From: SIG575 sp045534165
Lineage (GTDB): Bacteria; Bacillota; Clostridia; Oscillospirales; Acutalibacteraceae
Direction of reading: 5' to 3'
Length of the DNA: 42,614 nucleotides
NCBI GenBank assembly: GCA_045534165.1
Contig: JAZSJD010000089.1
Span: 1 to 42,614, forward strand
Positions 24,954 through 33,233 of the stretch are shown here, piece after piece; position 1 is the stretch's first letter, and every line of letters begins with the position of its first letter. A model generated the notes under the pieces. The model saw nothing but the letters and a program-made list of their open reading frames with translations. It had not been told where the DNA came from and did not search any database. Both the position numbers and the translations under genes were made by a program.

Positions 24954-24981
24954 ATTATATATTTTTAAATTAAAAAAGCAA
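24954..24981 (-). promoter_or_regulatory. Promoter for the MFS-YqeG operon
   Basis: Minus-strand TTGCTT (24981-24976) and TATAAT (24959-24954) with a 16-base spacer, 38 bases before the transporter start. Confidence 0.6.
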
Positions 24982-25000
24982 TATCAAAAAAGAAAATAAT

Positions 25001-25927
25001 CTATTTTTGTCTGCTCTGTATGCGTAAACTTCTCTTTTTCGGAACACACAGTTCAATTGCGCGTTGATGATTTACTATCTGCACATCATTCAAATTACCT
25101 GCATTCTCACCATCAATCAACCATGAAACAAGTTCTTTTGATTTGAATGTTATGTTGTTTGTCTGAAGGAAAATTACATTTTCATTATCATATTGCTGGG
25201 TACGGAGTTTGTTCAGCATAACAGGTACCTGAGCAATATTTTTTACAGCAGGAATCAGAATAACTTCAAATTTACCATCATTTAATCTTACTGTATCTTT
25301 GTGAAGTTTAAAAACACCGCCAACAGACGTAGTGTTTGTAACCGAACCGAAAATATATCTGCCTTCATATACTTTGTCGTTACATTCAATTCTCATTTCA
25401 TATGATTTTATATCAGTAAGTTTTGACACTGCTGACATTATATATGCCAGATGACCAAAATTATTTTTTAATTTCTGTGACGTTGCCAAAGAAGCATTAA
25501 CGCCATATCCGAAAGATGCCGTACAAATAAAATATCTGTCGTTAAAAGAACCTACATCACAGAAATTCGTATCGCCACCACTGAGCAATGCTGATATTCC
25601 ATGAATTGTCTGAGGAATACCGATTGATTTTGAAAAATCATTAGTTGTTCCGTTGGGAATATAAGCAATCGGTTTCTTACTTACGATTTTCATAGAACCG
25701 TCAACAACTTCATTGAGCGTTCCGTCTCCTCCGGCACAAGCAATCAAATCAAAATTATCTGACATTTCCTGAACAATATCTGTTGCATCGCCGGTGAACC
25801 TTGTTGTTCTTACGGTGATATCAAATGTTTCCATAAGGCCCTTACTGATAAGTTCATCAATAGTTTTTCGCCTGTTGGTTTTACCTGAACAAGGGTTTAC
25901 TATTAAAAGCATTTTTTTCTTAGTCAT
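25001..25927 (-). CDS. Diacylglycerol/lipid kinase (DagK/YegS family)
   Basis: A 308-residue soluble lipid kinase of the diacylglycerol kinase catalytic family. The phosphate-binding start LLIVNPCSGK (residues 7-16), the nucleotide loop ACAGGDGTLNEVVDG (near 63-77) and YIPNGTTNDFSKSIGIP are diagnostic. The C-terminal part holds the lipid-binding beta sandwich, with the ending GENAGNL corresponding to the conserved DGE site (here WLIDGENAG). It probably phosphorylates diacylglycerol released by polymer synthesis. GAGGAG is 7 bases before the ATG. It is the last gene of the GH43-LicD operon. Confidence 0.9.
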   Translation of the reverse strand: MTKKKMLLIVNPCSGKTNRRKTIDELISKGLMETFDITVRTTRFTGDATDIVQEMSDNFDLIACAGGDGTLNEVVDGSMKIVSKKPIAYIPNGTTNDFSKSIGIPQTIHGISALLSGGDTNFCDVGSFNDRYFICTASFGYGVNASLATSQKLKNNFGHLAYIMSAVSKLTDIKSYEMRIECNDKVYEGRYIFGSVTNTTSVGGVFKLHKDTVRLNDGKFEVILIPAVKNIAQVPVMLNKLRTQQYDNENVIFLQTNNITFKSKELVSWLIDGENAGNLNDVQIVNHQRAIELCVPKKRSLRIQSRQK

Positions 25928-25938
25928 AAATCCACTCC

Positions 25939-27666
25939 TCAGAACAATTCGCCATCAAGATTCTGCTCATCTGAAATTTTTCCGTCTTTTAAAATATACT
26001 CACCCAAATCAAGACGAACAAAATCATGTGTACCATTTCTTTTAGAAATAGCCGGTTCTTCCAGATAATTTTCGCCATAAACGTGTTTTAAAAATCCATC
26101 ATAGTTTTCCGGTATGGGAACTTTAAAGCCTTCAAAATCAACTTCAATTGTGTTTTCAAGCAGATTTTTCTTAAATGCCCCTCTGTTGATATTAAGACCT
26201 GTTCCGTCAATTAAAAAGTCAGATCTTTTTCTTTTATACATACGAAGAACACCGTCAGTATACATATGTATGAATTTAAAGGGGACAAATCGTAAAACTG
26301 GTTTTACCAAAAGAGATAATTTATAACCATTCATGGTTCTGTCTGCTTTACCTGTCCATTTGATATTCAAAAAACGAATTGCTGTTTTTACAAGATTAAT
26401 ATGCAATTTCTGTTTTATTCTTGACGGTGAAGTTGTATCGTAAACAAGCACATCAACAAACACACCGTTCTGGATTTTGAACTGAGCAGGAAACGGAGTT
26501 GAAAAATAAGTATTTTTAAGCCTTATTTTATCGAAAAGATAATGGCAACTTTCCTCCGTTGTATAAGATGCGTATGCAAACTTTTCTTTATCCAATTCCT
26601 GAGGACAAATTTTTCTGAATTTTTCGAAATCTTTTCTCAACATTCCTATATCAAGGTCATCATCCCAAGGAATACTTTTATTATATCTTACCGCGCCTAA
26701 TAAAGAACCGCCTGTAAGAAAATACTTAATATTATGTTTTTTACAAATTCTGTCAATTTCTTTCAATATATCAATTTCAACTTTTTTAAGAATTTCAAGT
26801 TTAGAGCAATATTGAGCCAGATTTTTTGAATAATCATATTCGAAACCGAAGAACGAAGAAACCACAGAAAAAACAGCAGTTTTCAAATCAACTGTATCAA
26901 GTCCTGCATTTTTGATTTTCAAAGGACAGAGCGCTTTAATAACTTTTTCTCCTTGTACAGAAAGAGAACAGCTTAAAGAAAATTTATCATTAAAACAACT
27001 GTAAATTTCCTGTTTAATCTGAAAATCAGAAGCAGAAAAAGATGACACATTATAAATGTTTCCCTTTTTAAGCTTTGTCAACGCAAGAATCACAGCTGAG
27101 AAAGCATCTCTGATATAAGTATAACCTTTGATTGATTTCACATCGGAATCAGAAACTTTGATTTCATTTTTTTCTTCTATCCCGGTTAAAATTTCAGCAA
27201 AACCATTCTGCGGCCCTATAATTTCATCAAAAACGAGAAGAAGAGTGTCTGATTTTTTCAAAAGTTCTTTTGATTTATCCAAAGAATTTTTATCTCTACA
27301 CAAAAAAGTATATTCACGCTCAGCAACTAAAAAACCTTGTTTAGTCGCATCTGCTGTGTTTTCATCACATATAATACACTTTCCGCAGGATTTTTCAACG
27401 AGTATATTCTCTGTAAGTTCTAATAATTCCGCCTTTGAAGACGATGAATTCAAAACTGTAATCACACAAAAATCCATTGAAGAAAACTGTTCATCATTGC
27501 AAGAAAACGAAATATTTTTACAAGCAGATAAGCCATCTTTTAAAACACGAAAAAAATAACTATTCTCCTCTCCCACTAATACATAATGAGAAAAAACAGT
27601 TTTACTTTTTGTTAATTGAGAACACAGAATTTCTATTTCATTCTGATAATAGATATCAGTTTTCAT
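25939..27666 (-). CDS. LicD-family phosphotransferase with degenerate SDR-like N-terminus
   Basis: A 575-residue protein in two parts. Residues about 295-560 are a LicD/fukutin-type nucleotidyltransferase fold: FLTGGSLLGAVRYN then IPWDDDLDIGM, giving the metal-binding DDD/DxD residues. LicD proteins attach phosphocholine or related groups to cell-surface glycans. Residues about 20-280 look like a decayed extended SDR (sugar-nucleotide epimerase): GPQNGFAEILTGIEEKNEI and GYTYIRDAFSAVILAL follow the order of an epimerase C-terminal half, and NIYNVSS matches the YNVGS element. The glycine-rich NAD loop and the YxxxK site are missing. It lies 12 bases before the lipid kinase and behind GH43. Confidence 0.8.
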   Translation of the reverse strand: MKTDIYYQNEIEILCSQLTKSKTVFSHYVLVGEENSYFFRVLKDGLSACKNISFSCNDEQFSSMDFCVITVLNSSSSKAELLELTENILVEKSCGKCIICDENTADATKQGFLVAEREYTFLCRDKNSLDKSKELLKKSDTLLLVFDEIIGPQNGFAEILTGIEEKNEIKVSDSDVKSIKGYTYIRDAFSAVILALTKLKKGNIYNVSSFSASDFQIKQEIYSCFNDKFSLSCSLSVQGEKVIKALCPLKIKNAGLDTVDLKTAVFSVVSSFFGFEYDYSKNLAQYCSKLEILKKVEIDILKEIDRICKKHNIKYFLTGGSLLGAVRYNKSIPWDDDLDIGMLRKDFEKFRKICPQELDKEKFAYASYTTEESCHYLFDKIRLKNTYFSTPFPAQFKIQNGVFVDVLVYDTTSPSRIKQKLHINLVKTAIRFLNIKWTGKADRTMNGYKLSLLVKPVLRFVPFKFIHMYTDGVLRMYKRKRSDFLIDGTGLNINRGAFKKNLLENTIEVDFEGFKVPIPENYDGFLKHVYGENYLEEPAISKRNGTHDFVRLDLGEYILKDGKISDEQNLDGELF

Positions 27667-27678
27667 TTAAAATCACCT

Positions 27679-28551
27679 TTAAGTCATTTTAATTTTTTCT
27701 ATTTTTTCACCATTGAATTCCATTTTATCAATACACAACATTCTTGAATTACAATCAGTTTCTTCAAGTGGTCTGCGGTGATAAACAATAAACCAATTTT
27801 CTGCTTCGTTAAAATATCCGTGATGTCCTGGTGCTTTAGCCACGGACATATCTGTTGATAAAATCAGTTCACAATCATCAAAAGGTCCTTCAGGGCTTTC
27901 TGTTACACAATAGCAAACACCGTATGTATCATCTGTCCAGTTTCCTCTGGACCAGGAAAAATAATATTTACCGTCTTTCTTAAACATACAAGGACCTTCT
28001 CTGTAATCAGGAGGAGTAATTTCCTTGAAAATCTCTCCATCTTCAAAAGGTAAAAAACCTGTCATTTCGTCATTCATAATACAGAGATTACAATGTCCCC
28101 AACCGCCATAATAGAGATAAATTGTTCCATCGTCATCTTTGAACAAGTGGGCGTCAATAGGCTGTGCACCATTGATAATTTCACCAATAAGTGTTTTTCC
28201 TGTCAGTGTTCTGAAAGGACCTTCAGGTTTGTCAGCAACAGCAATTTCAAGACCACCCGGTTCATCATCACTATGAATATCATTAATAGCAAAAATCAGA
28301 TAATATTTTGAATTTTTTTCGATTATTGTAGGTGCCCAGACAGCCTTTTCAGCATACGGAAAATCATTCATTTCAATAATTGAGCTGTGTTTTTCCCAAT
28401 TCACACCATCAGAAGATGAGTATGCATCTATATTTAATTGCTGTTCAAAAGGAGCTGAGCGAGTAGCGTAAATATAATATTTTCCTTCATATATTCTTGC
28501 CTCAGGGTCGGCATGCCACCCCTCTGCAATCTTGTTATTGCTGATTAACAT
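27679..28551 (-). CDS. GH43-family glycosidase, single domain
   Basis: A 290-residue five-bladed propeller glycosidase with no signal peptide, so intracellular. The general base Asp is in WHADPEARIY (near residue 15), the pKa-modulating Asp in PIDAHLF (near 133) and the acid Glu in YREGPCMF (near 184). The repeated KYYxxYS and GKYYFSWS strands fit the fold. Members cleave arabinan, xylan or galactan oligosaccharides; the substrate here cannot be fixed. It lacks an extra beta-sandwich domain. It starts the operon with LicD and the lipid kinase and has a consensus promoter. Confidence 0.85.
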   Translation of the reverse strand: MLISNNKIAEGWHADPEARIYEGKYYIYATRSAPFEQQLNIDAYSSSDGVNWEKHSSIIEMNDFPYAEKAVWAPTIIEKNSKYYLIFAINDIHSDDEPGGLEIAVADKPEGPFRTLTGKTLIGEIINGAQPIDAHLFKDDDGTIYLYYGGWGHCNLCIMNDEMTGFLPFEDGEIFKEITPPDYREGPCMFKKDGKYYFSWSRGNWTDDTYGVCYCVTESPEGPFDDCELILSTDMSVAKAPGHHGYFNEAENWFIVYHRRPLEETDCNSRMLCIDKMEFNGEKIEKIKMT

Positions 28552-28586
28552 ATACTACACCACTTTCCTATAATACATACAGATAC

Positions 28587-28615
28587 ATTATAATAGAAAT
28601 TATATCCAATGTCAA
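28587..28615 (-). promoter_or_regulatory. Consensus sigma-A promoter for the GH43-LicD-lipid kinase operon
   Basis: Minus-strand TTGACA (28615-28610) and TATAAT (28592-28587), both exact, are 17 bases apart, 35 bases before the GH43 start. It lies immediately after the terminator of the phosphoglucomutase operon. Confidence 0.9.
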
Positions 28616-28616
28616 T

Positions 28617-28656
28617 TAAAAGAAAATCACCGTCGTTATAAAATATAACAACGGTG
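28617..28656 (-). terminator. Terminator of the phosphoglucomutase-small peptide operon
   Basis: Stem 28628-28640 with 28644-28656 (12 of 13 pairs, three-base loop) followed on the minus strand by TTTTCTTTTAA. It lies just after the stop of the 32-residue gene. Confidence 0.82.
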
Positions 28657-28677
28657 AAGTAATTAATATTTATTTTC

Positions 28678-28776
28678 TTATGCAGTAAAGACTTGCAATG
28701 CAATGCCGAAAACGCCCAATACCATAAGCCCTGCCATAACAAGAGCAATAATTCTGATAACCTTTTTATTAAACAT
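28678..28776 (-). CDS. 32-residue hydrophobic peptide, unannotated
   Basis: A small gene in the gap between phosphoglucomutase and GH43. It reads MFNKKVIRIIALVMAG then LMVLGVFGIALQVFTA and stops with TAA: a lysine/arginine-rich N-terminus of 8 residues followed by a single transmembrane helix. AGGTGG lies 11 bases before the ATG. It starts 21 bases after the phosphoglucomutase stop and ends 21 bases before a terminator, so it is inside that transcription unit. I recall similar short peptides in related Clostridia, but cannot name the family. A longer overlapping frame at 28545-28811 crosses the terminator and is not credible. Confidence 0.65.
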   Translation of the reverse strand: MFNKKVIRIIALVMAGLMVLGVFGIALQVFTA

Positions 28777-28797
28777 AAAATTCTGTACCACCTATAA

Positions 28798-30519
28798 TTA
28801 TTTGATATCAAGAATTTTCTTCATATCTTCTGTAATTGCATCTGTGATTTTGTTTGCGTCCTCAAAGCTATCAGCATGTGCAGTGATATAAATTTTAATT
28901 TTCGGTTCTGTACCGGAAGGACGAACAATAGCTGAGCAAGCGTCTTTGAAAGCATATGACAAAACATTTGATTTCGGCAAATCAATATGTGTCATTATAC
29001 CGCTTGGTTTTTCTGTTGCAACACTTGTTTTATAGTCAGAAATTTTAATAACATCAAGACCGGCAATACTTGCAGGAGGATTCTGACGGAGATTTTCCAT
29101 CATCTTGCTCATTGTAGCCATACCCTCAGCACCTTCAAAAGCAAAGTTGAGAAGTGTGTTGATATAAATACCGTGTTCAGCATAAATTTCATCCATAACG
29201 TCAGCTAAAGTTTTGCCGAGCTTTTTATAGTGCGCTGCCATTTCAGTTATAAGCATTGCAGCAACAACACCGTCTTTATCTCTTGCATAAGTACCTGCAA
29301 GGTAGCCATAGCTTTCTTCCATGCCGAGAACATAACGGTCAGCCTCACCTTTTTCTTCAAGCTGAGTAATAAGTTCGCCGATATATTTGAAACCTGTAAG
29401 CAGGTCTGCTGTTTCTGTGTGATATTTATCAGCGATTGATCTGATAAGTTCACTTGTAACAATTGTTTTAACAACAATGGGATTTTTAGGAAGTGAGCCT
29501 TCTGCTTTCTTTGTTGAAAGAATATATTCAGTAAGCATTGCACCAACTTCATTACCTGTCATAAGACGGTAATCATCCCCTGTTTTTACAGCAATACCTA
29601 CACGGTCGCAGTCAGGGTCTGTTGCGAGGAGCAAATCGGCACTTTCTTCCTCTGCCATTTTAAGGGCACATTCAAATGCCTGACGAATTTCAGGGTTAGG
29701 ATAAGGACATGTGGGGAATTTACCATCAGGGTTTTCCTGCTCAGGAACAATTCTCACATTTGTAAGACCTAATCTCTTAAGAATTCTGCGAACAGGTTTG
29801 TTGCCTGTACCATTAAGAGGAGTGTAAATAATTTTAAGATCGCTGTTTTCACAAGCGTTCTTGTCAACTCTCTGTTCTTCTACACAGTCGAAGAATTCTT
29901 TAATAAGCCAATCTTCAATGTATTCGATTTTTTTGTTTTCGATTGCTTTATCAAAATCAGCAACTTTAACATCTTCAAAAATATCAACTTTCTGAATATA
30001 ATCATAAGTTGCTTTTGCGCCTTCATCTGTCATCTGGAAACCACGTGGGTCATAACACTTGAAGCCGTTATATTTTGCAGGGTTATGGCTTGCTGTTATA
30101 ACAATACCTGAAGAACATCCAAGACGTCTTACCGCAAAAGAAAGCATGGGAGTGGGAACAAGTTCTTTATAAAGATAAACTTTGATTGAATTTGCTGCAA
30201 GAACACAAGCTGCACTCTTAGCAAAAACATCGGATTTATTTCTTGAATCATATGCAATTGCAACAGACGGATTTTCAAAGTTTTCTTTAAGATAATCAGC
30301 AAGACCTTGTGTTGCCTGATTAACGGTATAAACATTCATTCTGTTTGTTCCGGCACCAATTACTCCGCGCAAACCACCTGTACCAAATTCAAGAGCACGA
30401 TAAAATCTGTCATTAATTTCTTCATCTTTACCTTTGATACTTTCAAGTTCAGCTATAAGGTCTGCATCATTAACTGCCTTTTCACACCACAAATCATACA
30501 ACTGGTTAATATTGCTCAT
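28798..30519 (-). CDS. pgcA: Phosphoglucomutase / phospho-sugar mutase
   Basis: A 573-residue alpha-D-phosphohexomutase of the long PgcA type that interconverts glucose-6-phosphate and glucose-1-phosphate. The phosphoserine loop is VITASHNPAKYNG (near residues 140-152). The metal loop is ATDPDCDRVGIA, the sugar loop GMEESYG, and the phosphate-binding loop AIVRPSGTEPKIK near the C-terminus. It feeds UDP-glucose for glycolipids and teichoic acids, and glycogen. It has its own strong promoter and is followed by the 32-residue peptide gene. Confidence 0.93.
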   Translation of the reverse strand: MSNINQLYDLWCEKAVNDADLIAELESIKGKDEEINDRFYRALEFGTGGLRGVIGAGTNRMNVYTVNQATQGLADYLKENFENPSVAIAYDSRNKSDVFAKSAACVLAANSIKVYLYKELVPTPMLSFAVRRLGCSSGIVITASHNPAKYNGFKCYDPRGFQMTDEGAKATYDYIQKVDIFEDVKVADFDKAIENKKIEYIEDWLIKEFFDCVEEQRVDKNACENSDLKIIYTPLNGTGNKPVRRILKRLGLTNVRIVPEQENPDGKFPTCPYPNPEIRQAFECALKMAEEESADLLLATDPDCDRVGIAVKTGDDYRLMTGNEVGAMLTEYILSTKKAEGSLPKNPIVVKTIVTSELIRSIADKYHTETADLLTGFKYIGELITQLEEKGEADRYVLGMEESYGYLAGTYARDKDGVVAAMLITEMAAHYKKLGKTLADVMDEIYAEHGIYINTLLNFAFEGAEGMATMSKMMENLRQNPPASIAGLDVIKISDYKTSVATEKPSGIMTHIDLPKSNVLSYAFKDACSAIVRPSGTEPKIKIYITAHADSFEDANKITDAITEDMKKILDIK

Positions 30520-30560
30520 AACATCTCATTCCTTTCAGAAAATTTACAAATACACATTAT

Positions 30561-30589
30561 ATTTTAAACCTAAAAATAAATATTGTCAA
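30561..30589 (-). promoter_or_regulatory. Promoter for pgcA
   Basis: Minus-strand TTGACA (30589-30584) and TAAAAT (30566-30561) have a 17-base spacer, 41 bases before the pgcA start. Confidence 0.85.
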
Positions 30590-30599
30590 CACAATATTT
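30578..30599. promoter_or_regulatory. Dyad covering the pgcA -35 box
   Basis: AAATATTGT and ACAATATTT are perfect 9-base inverted arms with a four-base centre (CAAC). The dyad overlaps the -35 box of pgcA and could hold a repressor or redox regulator. No regulator gene is adjacent. Confidence 0.5.
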
Positions 30600-30624
30600 A
30601 ACACAAAAAACGACGCTTTACACA

Positions 30625-30653
30625 TTAACCGATTTTGCACATCCACATATAAT
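30625..30653 (+). promoter_or_regulatory. Possible promoter for the cysteine-rich gene
   Basis: TTAACC (30625-30630) and a perfect TATAAT (30648-30653) are 17 bases apart, 47 bases before the start codon. The -35 is weak. The sequence CATATAAT also resembles a sigma-E -10, so a sporulation promoter is an alternative. Confidence 0.55.
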
Positions 30654-30700
30654 GTTAGTGAAGTTTTTAAATTTCAATTTATGTTAAGGAGGAAATCTAA

Positions 30701-31483
30701 ATGGCAGAAAACAGAATGTGTAACAATTGCAATCCTACACAAAAATTCAAAGAATGTGTCTGCATCGACACGAGCAAAGTTTACGATTCCTGTTGTGACA
30801 GAGATTGCCTTGCTGATTTACAGGTACATTTCACTGATAACGTGCAAAACATTATAAATTGTGCAAAATCAGTACGCGCAAAAAAATCAGAAATTATCAA
30901 CACCTGCATAGATGTTGAAGAAGTCCCTTTTAACAAAGGTTCTTATTCTGTTGATATTACATTCTTCTTCAAGCTTTATCTGGATGTTTTCACTTCACCG
31001 GGCTGTGATACCGAAAGAGTCTGCGGACTTGCAAGTTTCAGCAAAAAGTGTGTTCTTTTCGGAGGCGAAGGATCAGTTAAAATTTTCAGTTCAAAATATT
31101 CAGAAGATGAAAACGACAGACAGTTGCCTTGTGTAACAACTGCACCGAGAGCAAAGGTACAGACTGTTGATCCTATTGTTCTTGATACTTCCCTGTGCAA
31201 ACCCGAAGAATGTTGCGAAACATCAAAATGCAAAATTCCTCGTTGTGTGGCAAATTGTTTTGATGGCGAATTTTGTAACAGCTGTGAAACAGCAGTAAAA
31301 GTGACTTTAGGTCTTTTCACAATTGTACAGCTTGAAAGAGATGTACAGCTACTCATCCCTGCTTACGATTTTTGCATTCCGAAAAAAGAATGTTGTTTTG
31401 ACGCAGAAGACCCTTGTGACTCTTTCAGGAAGATTAAGTTTCCGACCAAAGAATTTTTCCCGCCGTCACAGAATTGTTGCTGA
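30701..31483 (+). CDS. Cysteine-rich protein (27 Cys in 260 residues), unknown function
   Basis: A 260-residue protein with no signal peptide. It has 27 cysteines (over 10%), many in pairs or CxxC spacing: CNNC near residue 7, CC in YDSCCDRDC, ECCETSKC, FCNSC, KECC and a terminal CC. Two similar halves seem present: SVDITFFFKLYLDVF near residue 85 and AVKVTLGLFTIVQL near 200, each with alternating hydrophobic strands. DPIVLD and the ending KIKFPTKEFFPP resemble a conserved cysteine-rich clostridial protein I remember, whose function I do not know. It could be a metal-binding or disulfide-crosslinked spore or surface layer protein. AAGGAGG precedes the ATG by 8 bases; it is a single-gene unit. 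Confidence 0.7.
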   Translation: MAENRMCNNCNPTQKFKECVCIDTSKVYDSCCDRDCLADLQVHFTDNVQNIINCAKSVRAKKSEIINTCIDVEEVPFNKGSYSVDITFFFKLYLDVFTSPGCDTERVCGLASFSKKCVLFGGEGSVKIFSSKYSEDENDRQLPCVTTAPRAKVQTVDPIVLDTSLCKPEECCETSKCKIPRCVANCFDGEFCNSCETAVKVTLGLFTIVQLERDVQLLIPAYDFCIPKKECCFDAEDPCDSFRKIKFPTKEFFPPSQNCC

Positions 31484-31484
31484 T

Positions 31485-31515
31485 AAAAAGGCTGTACCGC
31501 AAAAGCGATACAGCC
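31485..31515. terminator. Bidirectional terminator between converging genes
   Basis: An 11-pair stem with one mismatch (31490-31500 with 31505-31515, four-base loop). T residues follow on both strands, five in the minus direction. It serves the cysteine-rich gene and the lipoprotein gene that ends beside it. Confidence 0.85.
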
Positions 31516-31520
31516 ATATT

Positions 31521-32075
31521 TTAAAACTCATTTCTCGTAAGAAGTGCACCATCAGTAGAATATGTTGCCATAGCTACACAATTGTAATTCTCATCATATT
31601 CCCATCTGAAAACAGTATCACATTTTCCTTCTGAATTATAACGGTTATGCTTCATTTTAATAAATTTTTCACCATTATCTGTTTTAATCTTCTTATATTC
31701 ATAATCTTTGTACATATAATCAAGTTTACTTTCTGAATTATAAACAGCCATCTCAGAAATATTTGCATTTTCATCATATTTGTATACAATCATATTCAAA
31801 AGTTTATCGTCTTTATCATATGTACTTTGTTTTTCTATCTGCTTTCTTTCGTTATAAATTTCAACAACAATACTTGTAATGTTACCATCAGGATCACGAT
31901 AAGTTGTTTTCAATGTTCTGCTGTCTTTATTGTATGATGTTTCTACTTCAGGTTTCTGAGCAACAAGAGTTGTGGTTTCAGTTGTACTGCGACCGATACC
32001 ATCTGATTTTCCGCAACCTGCAAAACATGCAACAAGGCACATTACAGACATAAAAGCTGCTATGATTTTTTTCAT
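31521..32075 (-). CDS. Lipoprotein with YD-type repeats, unknown function
   Basis: A 184-residue lipoprotein: basic start, hydrophobic core and lipobox FAGC (Cys at about residue 21), followed by a Thr-rich spacer. The mature part contains repeated units such as TYRDPDGNITSIVV, TYDKDDKLLNMIVYKYDENANI and WEYDENYNCVAM, which resemble the YD/RHS-type beta repeats of wall-associated proteins. The function is unknown. GAGGTG precedes the ATG by 6 bases. It is 12 bases behind tgt and shares its operon, perhaps only by position. Confidence 0.75.
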   Translation of the reverse strand: MKKIIAAFMSVMCLVACFAGCGKSDGIGRSTTETTTLVAQKPEVETSYNKDSRTLKTTYRDPDGNITSIVVEIYNERKQIEKQSTYDKDDKLLNMIVYKYDENANISEMAVYNSESKLDYMYKDYEYKKIKTDNGEKFIKMKHNRYNSEGKCDTVFRWEYDENYNCVAMATYSTDGALLTRNEF

Positions 32076-32087
32076 AAGAACACCTCT

Positions 32088-33221
32088 TTATTTCTTTCTT
32101 GTGTCGAGCAAATCGACATATTTTTCTTTGAATTCTTCAAAAGTTCCGTTATCAAGTGCTTCACGAATTTTTTCCATAAGTGTATTGTAAAAATACAGAT
32201 TATGTGTTACAGCCAATCTGAGTCCCAAGACTTCTTTACTTTTGAAAAGATGACGGATATATGCTTTTGAATGACGCTGACAAGTAGGACATTGACAACC
32301 CTCTTCAATAGGTTCAGAATCATTTTCAAACTTTGCATTGTTAAGATTGATAATTCCGTCCCATGTGAAAAGATGTCCGTGACGTGCATTTCTTGAAGGC
32401 ATAACACAGTCAAATAAATCAACACCTCTGCTTACTGCCTCAATAATATTACCGGGAGTTCCTACACCCATAAGATATCTCGGCTTTTCTTTGGGCATAT
32501 ATGGTTCAACAGCAGAAATTATCCGATACATATCTTCCTTCGGTTCACCTACTGCAAGACCGCCGATTGCATAACCGTCAAGGTCAAGTTCTGCGATTTT
32601 CTGCATATGTTCAACTCTCAGATCATCAAAAGTGCAACCCTGGTTAATACCGAAAAGCATTTGTTTTTTATTGAGTGTATCGTGCAAAGAATTCAATCTT
32701 TCCATTTCTTCTTTGCATCTGTAAAGCCAACGTGTTGTTCTCTCACAACTTTCTTTTGAGTATTCATAAGGTGAAGGATTTTCAACGCATTCATCAAAAG
32801 CCATTGCAATTGTAGATGCAAGATTTGATTGAATACGCATACTTTCTTCAGGACCCATAAAAATTCTTTTTCCGTCTACATGAGAAGCGAATGTAACGCC
32901 TTCTTCTTTTATATTACGGAGCTTTGCAAGAGAAAATACCTGAAAACCGCCACTATCGGTAAGAATAGGTTTCTCCCATCCCATAAATCTATGAAGACCG
33001 CCAAGTTCTCTGATCAATTCATCACCGGGTCTTACATGCAAATGATACGTGTTGCACAATTCAACCTGACATCTTATTTCATCAAGGTCATATGAGGAAA
33101 GACCCCCTTTGATTGCAGCACAAGTACCAACATTCATAAAAGCGGGTGTCTGCACAGTACCATGAACAGTTTCAAACTGACCGCGTCTGGCGTTTCCGCA
33201 TTTTTTAATAAGTTTATACAT
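32088..33221 (-). CDS. tgt: tRNA-guanine transglycosylase
   Basis: A 377-residue TIM-barrel enzyme that replaces guanine 34 of GUN-anticodon tRNAs with preQ1. TPAFMNVGTCAAIKGG is the start signature, ILTDSGGFQVFSLAK holds the catalytic-site Asp, and FDCVMPSRNARHG holds the nucleophile Asp. The zinc site is CQCPTCQRHSKAYIRHLF near the C-terminus. It lies 12 bases after queA, the next enzyme in queuosine synthesis. AAGGAG precedes the ATG. Confidence 0.97.
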   Translation of the reverse strand: MYKLIKKCGNARRGQFETVHGTVQTPAFMNVGTCAAIKGGLSSYDLDEIRCQVELCNTYHLHVRPGDELIRELGGLHRFMGWEKPILTDSGGFQVFSLAKLRNIKEEGVTFASHVDGKRIFMGPEESMRIQSNLASTIAMAFDECVENPSPYEYSKESCERTTRWLYRCKEEMERLNSLHDTLNKKQMLFGINQGCTFDDLRVEHMQKIAELDLDGYAIGGLAVGEPKEDMYRIISAVEPYMPKEKPRYLMGVGTPGNIIEAVSRGVDLFDCVMPSRNARHGHLFTWDGIINLNNAKFENDSEPIEEGCQCPTCQRHSKAYIRHLFKSKEVLGLRLAVTHNLYFYNTLMEKIREALDNGTFEEFKEKYVDLLDTRKK

Positions 33222-33233
33222 ACACTTGCTCCT

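Noticed and set aside
28545..28811. 88-residue minus-strand frame between pgcA and GH43
   Set aside because: It crosses the terminator and the GH43 promoter and overlaps the pgcA stop. The shorter 32-residue frame in another reading has a ribosome site and sensible features.
30701..31483. Metallothionein
   Set aside because: At 260 residues with two strand-rich halves the protein is too large and structured, and the cysteine spacing lacks the regular metallothionein CxC pattern.
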